Positions 57,501-64,000 of a stretch of 64,000 nucleotides of DNA are shown piece after piece (the first letter of the stretch is position 1; each line of letters begins with the position of its first letter). The notes beneath the pieces were generated by a model. That model was not told the origin of the DNA. It searched no databases and saw only the letters and a list, made by a program, of their open reading frames with translations. This DNA comes from Demequina sp. NBRC 110055 (GTDB taxonomy: Bacteria; Actinomycetota; Actinomycetes; Actinomycetales; Demequinaceae): positions 496,001 through 560,000 of the forward strand of contig NZ_BBRL01000004.1 in assembly GCF_002090135.1 (NCBI RefSeq), read 5' to 3'. A program made the position numbers and the translations under genes.

Positions 57501-57642
57501 GCCCTTCCAGTCCGGTCGGATGAGGTGCGATGTCACTGCCCAGCCTCCCGTCGAGCCGGATCCTGACCCGACGCCGACACCCACGCCGGAACCCACCACC
57601 CCGTCCCCTGAACCCACCGATACGACGAGCCCGGCGCCGTAA
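51505..57642 (+). CDS. Giant surface protein with Ig-like/Fn3-type repeats
   Basis: 2045 residues from a GTG 1 base after the kinase stop. A basic cytoplasmic N terminus and one membrane segment (RIGVGALIATVVAGAVLAPGF) are followed by a beta-propeller-like region (about residues 90-400). Tandem Ig-like/cadherin-like repeats follow, many starting with a Pro/Val-Asp-Asp-x-hydrophobic pattern (PVAVDDALGVRAGRQVALPVL, PLAVDDALTVRVGTQADISVL, VTYTDYVQAQVGEDRRVIV). A Fn3-like unit (TQVTWEPSQAGADGGKVDI) lies near 56.4 kb. The C-terminal region is Cys-rich (CRSSGFNRNSC, VYCPTFLGANAPC), probably disulfide-bonded, and ends in a Pro/Thr/Glu tail with no sorting signal. It corresponds to the fn3 gene of PFNA clusters. 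Confidence 0.9.
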   Translation: MSVGPGNNAMGANGMAAEPGASPGSVEAGLGRATAARRRRMRRIGVGALIATVVAGAVLAPGFDEREVEADDASVWALQTATGQRFARINTAVAEIDTVKSASAPSDLVQAASTLLVYSDNLGSVTSLDTARPHDIDTAAPEGTVSTPVGTDVVAHTGDAVAYLTETGEVYAGLVSAGTAMEPRALDPFAEVEVGEGEDRPRFSADAVAVAADGRVAAYSAERRSVMTADAATGDVLATTSLPEGPVSDDLQIAWVGERWVLLEGDDGWLWIEGLDEPVATTADEDPLLQESGTSRTQAILADEYGAIAVELDGSGVTRVYGSLDLALGEPARPLERPDGSGVVAAWLPAGEGPGTMWASDASASSLDYGGLTLGDRRTPVLRSNGARMILNEARTGWVWSVPSGALVTSSQQWERDDEVQAAEDDREVATEVTDPRAPVAVDDALGVRAGRQVALPVLLNDHDANGDVLTIDPGSVTGLDDSFGSVSVADDAQALVIDVADDASGSASFTYAVTDGTTDDGLLSSPATVTVTAKDASENSPPVWCGVDACQLEWPTPQVNPGGTVTTDVLTGWVDPEGDPVYLASARTSSDVGVVAASPEGQVVFQHTDASSTDTGAVPIEVVVADAHGATTSKDLSISVVGEPELAVADIAVTVSQDVTTTVEVGDHVTGARGPLSVTEASLGLEDDAVVATAQGTVGFSFTAPEAGSYLVDFTVTDGVADARGKVRVTVLSEDEERLTTVPLTAFVRASEDVTVDVLAAVTNPAGSVLLLSDLATDPEDGARLSADVVGHSALRLSGDTGDGQPGTLGTVGYTVSDGTGRPEGTVRGEVTVILLGTEVPTTPLAVDDALTVRVGTQADISVLANDVGPAGNVIALDAASVALSDGGGLAFPAGNVIRYLAPDTPGVYTIDYAAYVLGYPTQADTAKVVVTVLDSDTNQPPVPRPLAGRVAAGQEVRLPFDGTGTDPDGDAVALNRIETQPESGSARVSSDGRSLVYAAEAGYAGQASFTFSVIDARGAIATATATVGVLAEQLDPRPVTYTDYVQAQVGEDRRVIVTPTANDVDLGGGELELTAVRPDAEPDSAEYAALASHLIDVEGERVTLAVGDEPGTLAFTYTVANASGSTSIGRIIVKAVREPIADVPIVADTVLTSDTRETFATGVDVLTDKVAWGGGDAGALSLSLWGEQPDLTATGWSISGPLPQESRLVPFQVSGQNFAGEAVTSYGFLRVPGEEELRIALRDSFEAPEVNEGESVDIDLASLIALPPETAFTIDGAAVRSGGVRPEGRCDAVAGTVVRYTAGEGEPYSDTCEVPVTVVGQDQATVLPVPIVVIPAAPQPTLTGASLEIAPGDTATFDLNGMVSWPVGAAGRAVEFATTYQGEQFTVTPSGTSLQIAAADTAIPGSLDTVTVTLTSDPETPPVTLSLEVGPAPSALPKGGTVAKQCAQDEGSSCEITVIGATGEVNPLPGTPLELVSVSADGTCRGVSFEIASETAVRASWSDGAPGAVCDATFVVRDAQGRLSSGDRLGRVSLDLQGYPAGPASVSQAAYGDGTVTLAVSPGAAAQSYPKISGFHITRDGTEVATCTASGVCSQITGVPNGDKRQYTAVAVNSVGTSASSASTTAWSYAPPAKPTQVTWEPSQAGADGGKVDIAMTITDASTRSVRLEAASGATATANVSRAGSVSVDGFAIGSNEPTQITITPVTRFELPPVGSSSEQGESVTLTANGVGGPKISSPTWKANDAATRVTFTVAVASAGAGSTTWVGVAEDNRRCTPTVQSQGGTASVTVEVTENEVRNYDVCAESRWQGTPYGTASLDVDGVFAYQDPGAPRVTRGYDVDDTCRSSGFNRNSCETGWDRPAVDNAPRGFELRYIINGGTPTTTFTLENSFGSRPSIQAVYCPTFLGANAPCSDSRTTVDPVSEQRAYPTSVSFTGCTATDTGRTAQVAVAAQGGHYSVQTRWFANAIGNQEATERWESNYAEVTVTFTGALADIEPFQSGRMRCDVTAQPPVEPDPDPTPTPTPEPTTPSPEPTDTTSPAP

Positions 57643-57648
57643 CCGAGC

Positions 57649-57664
57649 GACGGCATCGGCCGTC
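57649..57664 (+). terminator. Small hairpin containing a GCATCGGC octamer
   Basis: GACGGC (57649-57654) pairs with GCCGTC (57659-57664) around ATCG, directly after the giant Ig-like gene. A C-rich stretch with a run of eight or more C residues follows (57669-57679), then the MoxR SD. No U tract, so it is at most a weak terminator or mRNA-stability element. Confidence 0.45.
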
Positions 57665-57697
57665 CCCCGACCCCCCCCACCCAAGGAGCCCCCAAGC

Positions 57698-58663
57698 ATG
57701 AGCGTCACCGACGAGCAGAGCGACTGGTTCGCCGCGACCTTCGCCGCCCTGGCCGACAACGTCGAGCGGGCGGTGCTCGGCAAGCGGCACGTCGTCGAAC
57801 TCGCGTTCACAGCGATGATCTCGCAGGGCCACCTGCTGCTCGAGGACGTGCCCGGCACGGGTAAGACGTCGCTCGCGCGCGCGATCGCGCAGACCATCAA
57901 GGGCACCAGCACCCGCATCCAGTTCACCCCCGACCTGCTGCCGGGCGACGTCACGGGCATCACCGTGTACGACCAGTCCAAGGGCGAGTTCGAGTTCCAC
58001 GCCGGCCCCATCTTCGCGAACGTGGTGCTGGCGGACGAGATCAACCGCGCGAGCCCCAAGACGCAATCGGCGCTGCTCGAGGTGATGGAGGAGGGCTCGG
58101 TCACGGTCGACGGCATCACGCGCCTGGCGGGCTCGCCGTTCATGGTGGTCGCGACGCAGAACCCCGTGGAGCAGGCCGGCACGTATCCGCTGCCAGAGGC
58201 GCAGTTGGACCGCTTCATGATGCGCACCTCGCTGGGCTACCCCGACCATGGCGCGACGCTGCAGATCCTGGACGCGGGCCGGCCCGCCAAGGTGACGGTG
58301 CCGCAGATCGCGGAACTGCAGACCATCGCGGCCATGACCGCGCTCGCTCGCGAGGTGCATACGAGCCCGCTGATCCTTGATTACATCGCCCGCATCGTCG
58401 ACGCGACCCGCCAGGCCACGCAGGTGCGCCTGGGCGTCTCGGTGCGTGGCGCCCTCGCGCTGTCGCGGGGCTGCCGGGTCTGGGCCCTCGCGCACGGCCG
58501 CACCTACGTGACGCCCGACGACGTCAAGACCCTCGCCGAGCCCGTCCTCGCCCACCGCCTCATCCTCGACCCCGAGGCCGAGTTCGACGGCGTCACCGCG
58601 ACGGCGGTCATCGGCCAGGTCCTCCTCGACACCGCACCGCCCAGCCAGCAGGACCTGCGCTAG
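57698..58663 (+). CDS. MoxR-type AAA+ ATPase
   Basis: 321 residues from ATG 57698 (MSVTDEQSDWFAATFAALAD), with AAGGAG 11 bases upstream. AAA+ motifs: EDVPGTGKTSLARAIAQT (Walker A), VVLADEINRASPKTQSALLEVMEE (Walker B), VVATQNPVEQAGTYPLPEAQLDRF (sensor). MoxR proteins act as chaperone-like ATPases, usually with DUF58/VWA proteins; here DUF58 is the next gene. The aaa-atp gene of PFNA clusters occupies this place. Confidence 0.94.
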   Translation: MSVTDEQSDWFAATFAALADNVERAVLGKRHVVELAFTAMISQGHLLLEDVPGTGKTSLARAIAQTIKGTSTRIQFTPDLLPGDVTGITVYDQSKGEFEFHAGPIFANVVLADEINRASPKTQSALLEVMEEGSVTVDGITRLAGSPFMVVATQNPVEQAGTYPLPEAQLDRFMMRTSLGYPDHGATLQILDAGRPAKVTVPQIAELQTIAAMTALAREVHTSPLILDYIARIVDATRQATQVRLGVSVRGALALSRGCRVWALAHGRTYVTPDDVKTLAEPVLAHRLILDPEAEFDGVTATAVIGQVLLDTAPPSQQDLR

Positions 58664-58666
58664 TCG

Positions 58667-60055
58667 ATGGCCACCCGCACCCGCCGCCGCGGCGACACCG
58701 GCACACGCACCCGGGCGGACCACACCCGCACGGGATACACGCGTGCCACGACGCGCACCCACACCCAGGTGGCCGACGAGGGCCGCGGCCGCTGGGTCGC
58801 GCTCGGGCTGTGGGCGCTGGGGGTGTCCCGGGCGGTCAGCGGGTGGACGTCGCGCGCATGGGAGGTGGTGCGGTCCGTCACGACCGCGGCGGGCTGGGCG
58901 GTCATCGTGTGGACGCTCGCCGGCGCGGTCGTGGGTCTCACCCTGGGCTGGGCGGAGTTCCTCATCGGCGCCGCCGTGGGCCTGGTGCTGCTGCTGATCG
59001 CGCTGCCGTTCCTCGTGGGCCGCGAACCCTACGAGGTGGACTTCCGCCTGTTGCACGATGCCGTGGTCGCCGGCCACGCCGCGGAGGCCGAGATCGTGGT
59101 GCGCAATCCCGCGTCTCGGGTGGCGCTGCCCGGTCGTGTGGACGTGCCCGTGGGTGAGGGGCTCATCGACTTTCAGGTCCCGCTGCTGAGGCGCGGCCAC
59201 GAGCACACCGAGCCCATCGTCATTCCCGCGGCACGGCGCGGCATCGTGGACGTGGGCCCGGCCACCACCACGCGCTCCGACCCCTTGCGCCTGCTGCAGC
59301 GCACCTTCCACTGGGCTGACGTCCAGACCCTGTTCATCCACCCCGTCACGATCGCCGTGCCGAGCACCTCGCAGGGCTTCGTGCGGGACCTCGAGGGCCG
59401 TTCCACGCGCACCCTCACCAACGAGGACATCTCCTTCCACGCGGTCCGCGAGTACGCGCGTGGCGATGCTCAGCGCCAGATTCACTGGAAGTCCACCGCC
59501 AAGACCGGCACCCTCATGGTCCGCCAGTTCGAGGAAACCAGGCGCTCCACCCTGTCCATCGTGCTCGACCTCGACGAGCGCTCGTACGCGGACGATGCCG
59601 AGTTTGAGATGGCCGTGTCGGCGGCTGGCTCGCTCGGCGTGCGGGCGGTGCGCGACGGGCGCGACGTGCAGGTGGTCGTCTCGGGTGAGGTACCGGAGTT
59701 TGCGCGCGCAAGTGTGCGCTCGCTCGAGCAGCTCGCGGTGACCACGCCGCGCCGGCTGCTCGACGATCTGTCCGGCGTGGAGCGCGGCCCGAACGTGGTC
59801 GCCATGACGACCCTGACGCGCATGCTCGTCGAGGTCTCGAATGACACCTCGCTCGCGTTCCTCGTGACGGGCTCCCAGGCGGCGCTGCCGGACATTTCCG
59901 CCGCCGCGCTCGCGTTCCCCGCGGACGTCGCGGTCGCCGCCGTCGTATGTGACCCGCACTCCGAGCCGGGCCTGCACGCCGTGGGTCGCACGCGCCTGCT
60001 CAGCCTGGGGATTCTCGACGACCTGCGCCAGCTCCTCGCCAGGGGTGCGGCATGA
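58667..60055 (+). CDS. DUF58 protein (VWA-like, MoxR partner)
   Basis: 462 residues, 3 bases after the MoxR stop. A basic N terminus precedes two membrane segments (VVRSVTTAAGWAVIVWTLAGA, FLIGAAVGLVLLLIALPFLV). The DUF58 signature (REYARGDAQRQIHWKSTAKTGTLMVRQFEE) is near 59450-59530, followed by a VWA-like fold (LSIVLDLDERSY). DUF58 proteins work with MoxR and transglutaminase-type partners in several bacteria; the specific role is unknown. Confidence 0.93.
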   Translation: MATRTRRRGDTGTRTRADHTRTGYTRATTRTHTQVADEGRGRWVALGLWALGVSRAVSGWTSRAWEVVRSVTTAAGWAVIVWTLAGAVVGLTLGWAEFLIGAAVGLVLLLIALPFLVGREPYEVDFRLLHDAVVAGHAAEAEIVVRNPASRVALPGRVDVPVGEGLIDFQVPLLRRGHEHTEPIVIPAARRGIVDVGPATTTRSDPLRLLQRTFHWADVQTLFIHPVTIAVPSTSQGFVRDLEGRSTRTLTNEDISFHAVREYARGDAQRQIHWKSTAKTGTLMVRQFEETRRSTLSIVLDLDERSYADDAEFEMAVSAAGSLGVRAVRDGRDVQVVVSGEVPEFARASVRSLEQLAVTTPRRLLDDLSGVERGPNVVAMTTLTRMLVEVSNDTSLAFLVTGSQAALPDISAAALAFPADVAVAAVVCDPHSEPGLHAVGRTRLLSLGILDDLRQLLARGAA

Positions 60056-62646
60056 GCGCGCGGGACGCCAGGCGGCCCGGGCGGCGCGCGCGGGCCGCGG
60101 CACCGACGACGCTGTCCTTTGCCCTCATCAACGCTGCCTTTGTCGCGGCGGGCGCCGCCGTTGCGGCCTGGACGTTGTACCCCGTCTACGAGTCGAGCAG
60201 GTACGTGGCCGCCGCAGCGCTCGCGGTGGGCGCAGGCGCCGCGATCGCGGTGCTGTGTGATCGGCTGCGCTGGGGCGGGGGCCGGGCGGCGCTCATGGCA
60301 CTCGCCGTCTACGTGGTGGGCGGCCTCACTCTCGTAGTGCCGGGCGCAACGAGCGGCGTCGATTCCGCTCTCGGTGCCGGGTGGGAGCTGCTGCGCGGGC
60401 CGGTGCTGGGCTGGAAGGACATCGTCACGCTCCCGCTGCCGCTCGGCGAGTACCGGGCCACCATCGTGCCGGTGTTCGCAGCGGTGCTGACAGGCACCAC
60501 GCTTGCCGCGTGGTGGGCGCTCAGATCCGAACGTCGGTGGGGCGCCGCCGCGGGTGTGCTCGTCGCGCTCGAAGCCATGGCCATTCTCGTCGGCCCCGTC
60601 ACCCGTGCGGACACCCTCGCGTGGGCGCCGTTGGGAACCTTCATGAGCCGGGAGCTGGTCGTGGGGCTTGCCCAGTTCCTGGTGATCCTGGGGTGGTTCG
60701 CCTGGCGGGCGTCGTATGCGCGCCGCCGCGCGATCGCCGTGACCCGCGCCGCCGGCGGCGTTCACCTGGCCGGGCCACCGCGCCACCGGGTGATGGCCGA
60801 TGCCGGGGCTGGCCTGGCGATGCTCGTTGCCGCCGTCGTCCTCGGCGTGGTCATCGCGGGACCTCTCGCCGCCGCCACGCCCCGCGAGGTCGCACGGAGC
60901 GCCATCGAGCCACGTCTCACGGTGGACTCGACGGTGACGCCGCTGGCATCCTTCCGCGAGAACTTCTCCGACGATGCGTACGACGCCGTGCTGTTCACCG
61001 TCGCCGTCCAGTCGGGCGAGGCGGACCGGGTACGGATCGCGTCGCTGCCGTACTTCGACGGTGACACGTACAGCGCCTCCGCTCCCGAGGGCAGCGCACC
61101 CGCACGCTTCCAGCGTGTGCCGTCGCGCCTGAACGGACCCGACGGCGCGAGCGCCGTGAGCGCCGAGATTGGCATCTCCTCGGGCGGCGGCGTGTGGGTG
61201 CCGGTGGTGGGCGAGTTGGGCGAGATCACCTTCTCCGGCCCGCGCCGTGCACAGCTGGTCGACAACTTCTATTACCTTCCCGAGGCCGATGCGGGGGTGA
61301 TGGCCCTCGAGTCTGGTGTCGCCTCGGGCGACAGCTATGAGGTCACGGGTTATGTGCGCGACGACGCCACGGTCGCGGACCTGGGCGCCTCGCCTGGCGC
61401 GGGTAGCGTGCCTGCGTCGCTCATCCCCGACTCGTTGCGTGACTGGGTCGCCGCGCAGGGCGTCTCGCGTGACGGTGAGGGACTCGCCGAGTTGGTGCGG
61501 CGTCTGCGCGCCCGCGGCTATCTCAGTCACGACCTCGAGCAGCCCGATCCGGGCACGCGATGGGTCAGTGAATTGGGCGACTATGCGTTCGTGTCCTCGG
61601 CCGCCGGACATTCGTATGACCGCATCGACCGACTCTTCACCGCGCTCAACGAGCGCGCCGCGGAGGTGGGAGACGCGGCCTCCGACGCGCAGCTGGTTGC
61701 CGCCGCGGGCGACGACGAGCAGTTCGCGGCCGCCACCGCACTCATCGCTTCCTCCCTGGGCTTCCCGTCACGGGTCGTGCTTGGCGCACGGCTCAGTACC
61801 GAGGACCCGGACGTGGCGCCGGTGTGTGACGGCGGCGAATGCCGTGGCGGCCACATGACGGCCTGGGTCGAGGTGCAGGGTACCCAGGGCACGTGGGTGC
61901 CGATCGACGTCACCCCGCAGCACGCCCAGCCCGTCTCGCCCGACATCTCCTCGCAGCGCGATCCCGAGTTCGCGTCGCCGCTTGACCCGGAGAATGCGGA
62001 GGCGATCGTGCCGCCCGCCACCCAACGCGGCACCTCGGACGACGCGGAGCCTCCCGAGATCGAGGAACCGGTGGAGCCCGCGTGGTGGGTCGGCGTGGTC
62101 CGCATCGTCGCGGTGAGCCTCCTGGGCCTCGCGGTGCTGCTCGCGCCGATCATCGCGATCGTGCTGTGGAAGGTCATCCGGCGGCGTCGCCGCCGTGGGC
62201 GCGCGCCCACCGAGGCCGTGCACGGCGGCTGGGACGAATACCTCGACACCGCCGCGGAGGCGGGCCTCGCTGCTATGCCGCTCGCGACGCGTGCCGAGGT
62301 CGCTGCCGCCTACTCGTCGCCGCACGCGGCGACGCTCGCCACGCTGACGGATCGCGCGACGTTCTCGGGCCGCGACGCCACGGCCGATGACGCCGCACGG
62401 TTCTGGGACCTCGTCGACAGCGACCGCCAGTATTGGTTGGCATCGCGCGGGTGGTGGAAGAGGCAGAGTATGCGGCTGTCGCTACGCTCGCTATGGCGCT
62501 CCTCGGCGAATGAGGCCGAGCGTGGCGGCGCGCCGACGCAGACGGACCGTCAGCACTGGCGCAGCGACCACACTGGGGCGACGGCGCGCCGCCGACGGCG
62601 GTCGCGCACGGTCTCCTCGGGGGCCAGGAAGGACGGAACACGGTGA
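60052..62646 (+). CDS. TgpA-like membrane protein with a degenerate transglutaminase domain
   Basis: 864 residues, overlapping DUF58 by 4 bases (ATGA). Around six N-terminal membrane segments, a large extracellular part (about residues 290-680), one more membrane segment (IVAVSLLGLAVLLAPIIAIV) and a cytoplasmic tail. The transglutaminase-like core spans GDDEQFAAATALIASSLGFPSRVVLG, GGHMTAWVEVQGTQGTWVPIDVTPQ. In active enzymes the first motif is GxCxxFA and the second is HAWVEV. Here the Cys position is Asp and the His position is Thr, while the Asp in IDVTP remains. It is therefore probably non-catalytic. Corresponds to tgm in PFNA clusters. Confidence 0.9.
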   Translation: MSARDARRPGRRARAAAPTTLSFALINAAFVAAGAAVAAWTLYPVYESSRYVAAAALAVGAGAAIAVLCDRLRWGGGRAALMALAVYVVGGLTLVVPGATSGVDSALGAGWELLRGPVLGWKDIVTLPLPLGEYRATIVPVFAAVLTGTTLAAWWALRSERRWGAAAGVLVALEAMAILVGPVTRADTLAWAPLGTFMSRELVVGLAQFLVILGWFAWRASYARRRAIAVTRAAGGVHLAGPPRHRVMADAGAGLAMLVAAVVLGVVIAGPLAAATPREVARSAIEPRLTVDSTVTPLASFRENFSDDAYDAVLFTVAVQSGEADRVRIASLPYFDGDTYSASAPEGSAPARFQRVPSRLNGPDGASAVSAEIGISSGGGVWVPVVGELGEITFSGPRRAQLVDNFYYLPEADAGVMALESGVASGDSYEVTGYVRDDATVADLGASPGAGSVPASLIPDSLRDWVAAQGVSRDGEGLAELVRRLRARGYLSHDLEQPDPGTRWVSELGDYAFVSSAAGHSYDRIDRLFTALNERAAEVGDAASDAQLVAAAGDDEQFAAATALIASSLGFPSRVVLGARLSTEDPDVAPVCDGGECRGGHMTAWVEVQGTQGTWVPIDVTPQHAQPVSPDISSQRDPEFASPLDPENAEAIVPPATQRGTSDDAEPPEIEEPVEPAWWVGVVRIVAVSLLGLAVLLAPIIAIVLWKVIRRRRRRGRAPTEAVHGGWDEYLDTAAEAGLAAMPLATRAEVAAAYSSPHAATLATLTDRATFSGRDATADDAARFWDLVDSDRQYWLASRGWWKRQSMRLSLRSLWRSSANEAERGGAPTQTDRQHWRSDHTGATARRRRRSRTVSSGARKDGTR

Positions 62647-64000
62647 CAGCAGTTGTCTGGTTGACGCTCGCGCCGATGGGTGTCGCGCTCGTGGTGGACC
62701 TGGTGTGGATGGGACTCGCGCTCGGCGCGGTGCTGCGCAAGCTTGGCCAGTCGGGCGCTGTGGCGTTCGTGCCGGTGGTGCGCTGGATGGCGGCGGCCCA
62801 GGCAGCACGCATGTCGCGGGTTGCCGTCGGCCTCGCGCGCGGTGTCGCGGCGCTGGGCCTCGTCGCGATGCTCGTGGGGCTGGCGTGGGTCCTCCAGGAG
62901 GCCGATGCCGCACCTCCGGCCGCTCGCCTCACCCTGCTCGTCGGCGCGGTCGCGTACGGCGTGGGCACCCTCGTGGGCTGGATCCTGTGGATCTACGGTT
63001 CGGGGACCATTCAGTTGCGGTTGCGCGCTCCTTCGGGACTGAGTTGGGTGGCGGCGCTCGTGCCGCACATCTGGGCCTCCATCCTGGGTTGGGGGCGCTA
63101 CTCGATGGCGGGCCGCACCGACGAGGCGGCGCGGCGTGCCTCCGACGCGTCGACGGGACCCATCCGGTCCTCCGCCGTCGCGGCTTCCTCCTTCGCCTTG
63201 CGTGCCGATGACGAGCGCGCGTCCGGCAACCCCGATGCCGCCCGCACCCCCGCACCCCCGCGCGTCGCCAGCCCCTTGTCGCCGTATGCGCCGCCGGTCG
63301 CCGCGTCGGCCGCCGCGCCCGAGGTCGGGGCCGAGGACGCGAACTCCGAGCCGGGCGTCGACGCCCTGCCCCCGGGCTGGGCTGCGGTCTCGCCGAGCGC
63401 GGCGAGTGCGCCCGCCACCGACGACTCGACTCCCGTCGTGTCCGCCCCGAACAAGGCGTGGACCGTGGCGGCCGCCTCAGCAGATAATGAGGCGGCGCCC
63501 GACAGGCCCACCCGAGTGTCGCCCTTCGCCTCCCTCGCTCCGAAGGAGCCCCCAGCGGACATGCGGGCGCTCTCGGCGCCCTCGGCGGACGACGTGCCGA
63601 CGCTGTCGGCTCCCACGCTCGACGCGGCATCAGCTGCGATCCCGGTGGTCGAGGCGACCGCGTCGAGCGCCGCGTCCTCGCCCAGCCTGGCATCGGCCCC
63701 GAGCGCCCCGTCTCCCGCTTCGTCGAGCCCTCCGGCGACCGAGCCCACTCCCGCGGCACCGACCCCGGTCGAAGCCGCCACGGACACGCTCGCGATCTCC
63801 CCGTATCTGACGTCTGCGGCGGAGCCGGTGGCCGAGCCCGAGCTCGAGCCCGAGCCCGCGGCGGATCCCGTTCCTCAGCCACTGCCCGAGCGCGAGCCCG
63901 CCCCCATCGTCGAGGTGCCCGTCGCGCCCGCCGTGTCGCCGTACCTCGCCCCCGCGCCGACGGGCGAGGCTGAGCCCGACTGGCTCGTCGAGGCGCGCCG
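62643..64000 (+). CDS. Membrane protein with a long Pro/Ala/Ser-rich tail, 3' end outside the window
   Basis: Begins at a GTG that overlaps the transglutaminase stop (GTGA) and stays open to the last base. The visible ~450 residues start with four hydrophobic segments (VVWLTLAPMGVALVVDLVWMG; VAFVPVVRWMAAAQ; GVAALGLVAMLVGLAWVL; LLVGAVAYGVGTLVGWILWIYG). A low-complexity cytosolic-type region rich in Ala, Pro and Ser follows. The short motif SPY recurs in PLSPYAPP, AISPYLTS and AVSPYLAP. No known domain is seen. Such tails can carry a C-terminal FHA or zinc-ribbon domain, which would lie past the window end. Confidence 0.7.
   Translation, partial: MTAVVWLTLAPMGVALVVDLVWMGLALGAVLRKLGQSGAVAFVPVVRWMAAAQAARMSRVAVGLARGVAALGLVAMLVGLAWVLQEADAAPPAARLTLLVGAVAYGVGTLVGWILWIYGSGTIQLRLRAPSGLSWVAALVPHIWASILGWGRYSMAGRTDEAARRASDASTGPIRSSAVAASSFALRADDERASGNPDAARTPAPPRVASPLSPYAPPVAASAAAPEVGAEDANSEPGVDALPPGWAAVSPSAASAPATDDSTPVVSAPNKAWTVAAASADNEAAPDRPTRVSPFASLAPKEPPADMRALSAPSADDVPTLSAPTLDAASAAIPVVEATASSAASSPSLASAPSAPSPASSSPPATEPTPAAPTPVEAATDTLAISPYLTSAAEPVAEPELEPEPAADPVPQPLPEREPAPIVEVPVAPAVSPYLAPAPTGEAEPDWLVEAR

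Noticed and set aside
51505-57642. Sortase substrate signal on the giant surface protein
   Set aside because: The C terminus is a Pro/Thr/Glu tail with no LPxTG/LAxTG motif, hydrophobic helix or basic end; anchoring is by the N-terminal membrane segment.
51442-58227. Minus-strand open frames of about 1100 and 1050 codons opposite the giant Ig-like gene and MoxR
   Set aside because: They mirror the sense frame of real genes with strong codon bias; no SD, no domain, low-complexity Arg/Gly/Asp content.

Overview
The window is very GC-rich, uses GTG starts often and packs genes into 4-bp overlaps (ATGA/GTGA). Gene content points to an actinobacterium, most likely a pigmented member of the Micrococcales; the genus cannot be fixed from sequence alone. 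The block ppiA - rhomboid - crgA - sortase - pabA/trpG - pknB - pknA - pbpA - rodA - pstP - fhaB - fhaA - tRNA-Leu(CAG) is the conserved origin-proximal growth and division block known from Mycobacterium and relatives, so the window probably lies near oriC. No gene-free stretch exceeds 300 bases, and I see no insertion sequence, prophage or CRISPR array.

Layout. 1-6476: the 3' part of a secreted lamin-tail/metallophosphoesterase protein, then a microprotein translationally coupled to a GGDEF-EAL c-di-GMP enzyme and a DUF5317-like membrane protein, preceded by a leader that can fold around the ribosome binding site. 6540-11080: helical membrane protein, cyclophilin, rhomboid protease, a non-coding DnaA-box-like cluster, crgA, class E sortase, small membrane protein, glutamine amidotransferase. 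11089-16186: six overlapping genes for a C50 carotenoid (crtE, crtB, crtI, crtYe, crtYf, crtEb). 16279-25052: Ser/Thr kinases, elongation/division machinery, PP2C phosphatase, FHA proteins and tRNA-Leu. 25203-32995: a sugar-type locus: AEC transporter, Gfo/Idh/MocA oxidoreductase and an unusual LacI-DUF6807 fusion regulator on the minus strand, divergent from an ABC importer (two permeases and a lipoprotein, no ATPase). 33119-44324: housekeeping genes including a PiT phosphate transporter with a PHO-box-like leader, threonine aldolase, S4 protein, DJ-1/PfpI protein, glycogen phosphorylase, a zinc alcohol dehydrogenase and two glycosyltransferases. 44428-50182: gcvP, a lipoprotein, a DUF559 protein next to repeated hairpins, and corA. 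50391-64000: kinase - giant Ig-like/Fn3 surface protein - MoxR ATPase - DUF58 - degenerate transglutaminase - Pro/Ala-rich membrane protein (cut by the window end). This order matches the bifidobacterial 'PFNA' cluster (pkb2-fn3-aaa-duf58-tgm).

Most worth a second look: (i) an octamer, GCCGATGC/GCATCGGC, present about 50 times by eye, sometimes in inverted pairs that make terminator-like hairpins, as DNA uptake sequences do; (ii) the microprotein/c-di-GMP module; (iii) the DnaA-box-like cluster and 26-bp palindrome upstream of crgA; (iv) the LacI-DUF6807 fusion; (v) the DUF559 gene with REP-like hairpins; (vi) the PFNA-type cluster with a transglutaminase that appears to lack its catalytic Cys and His.
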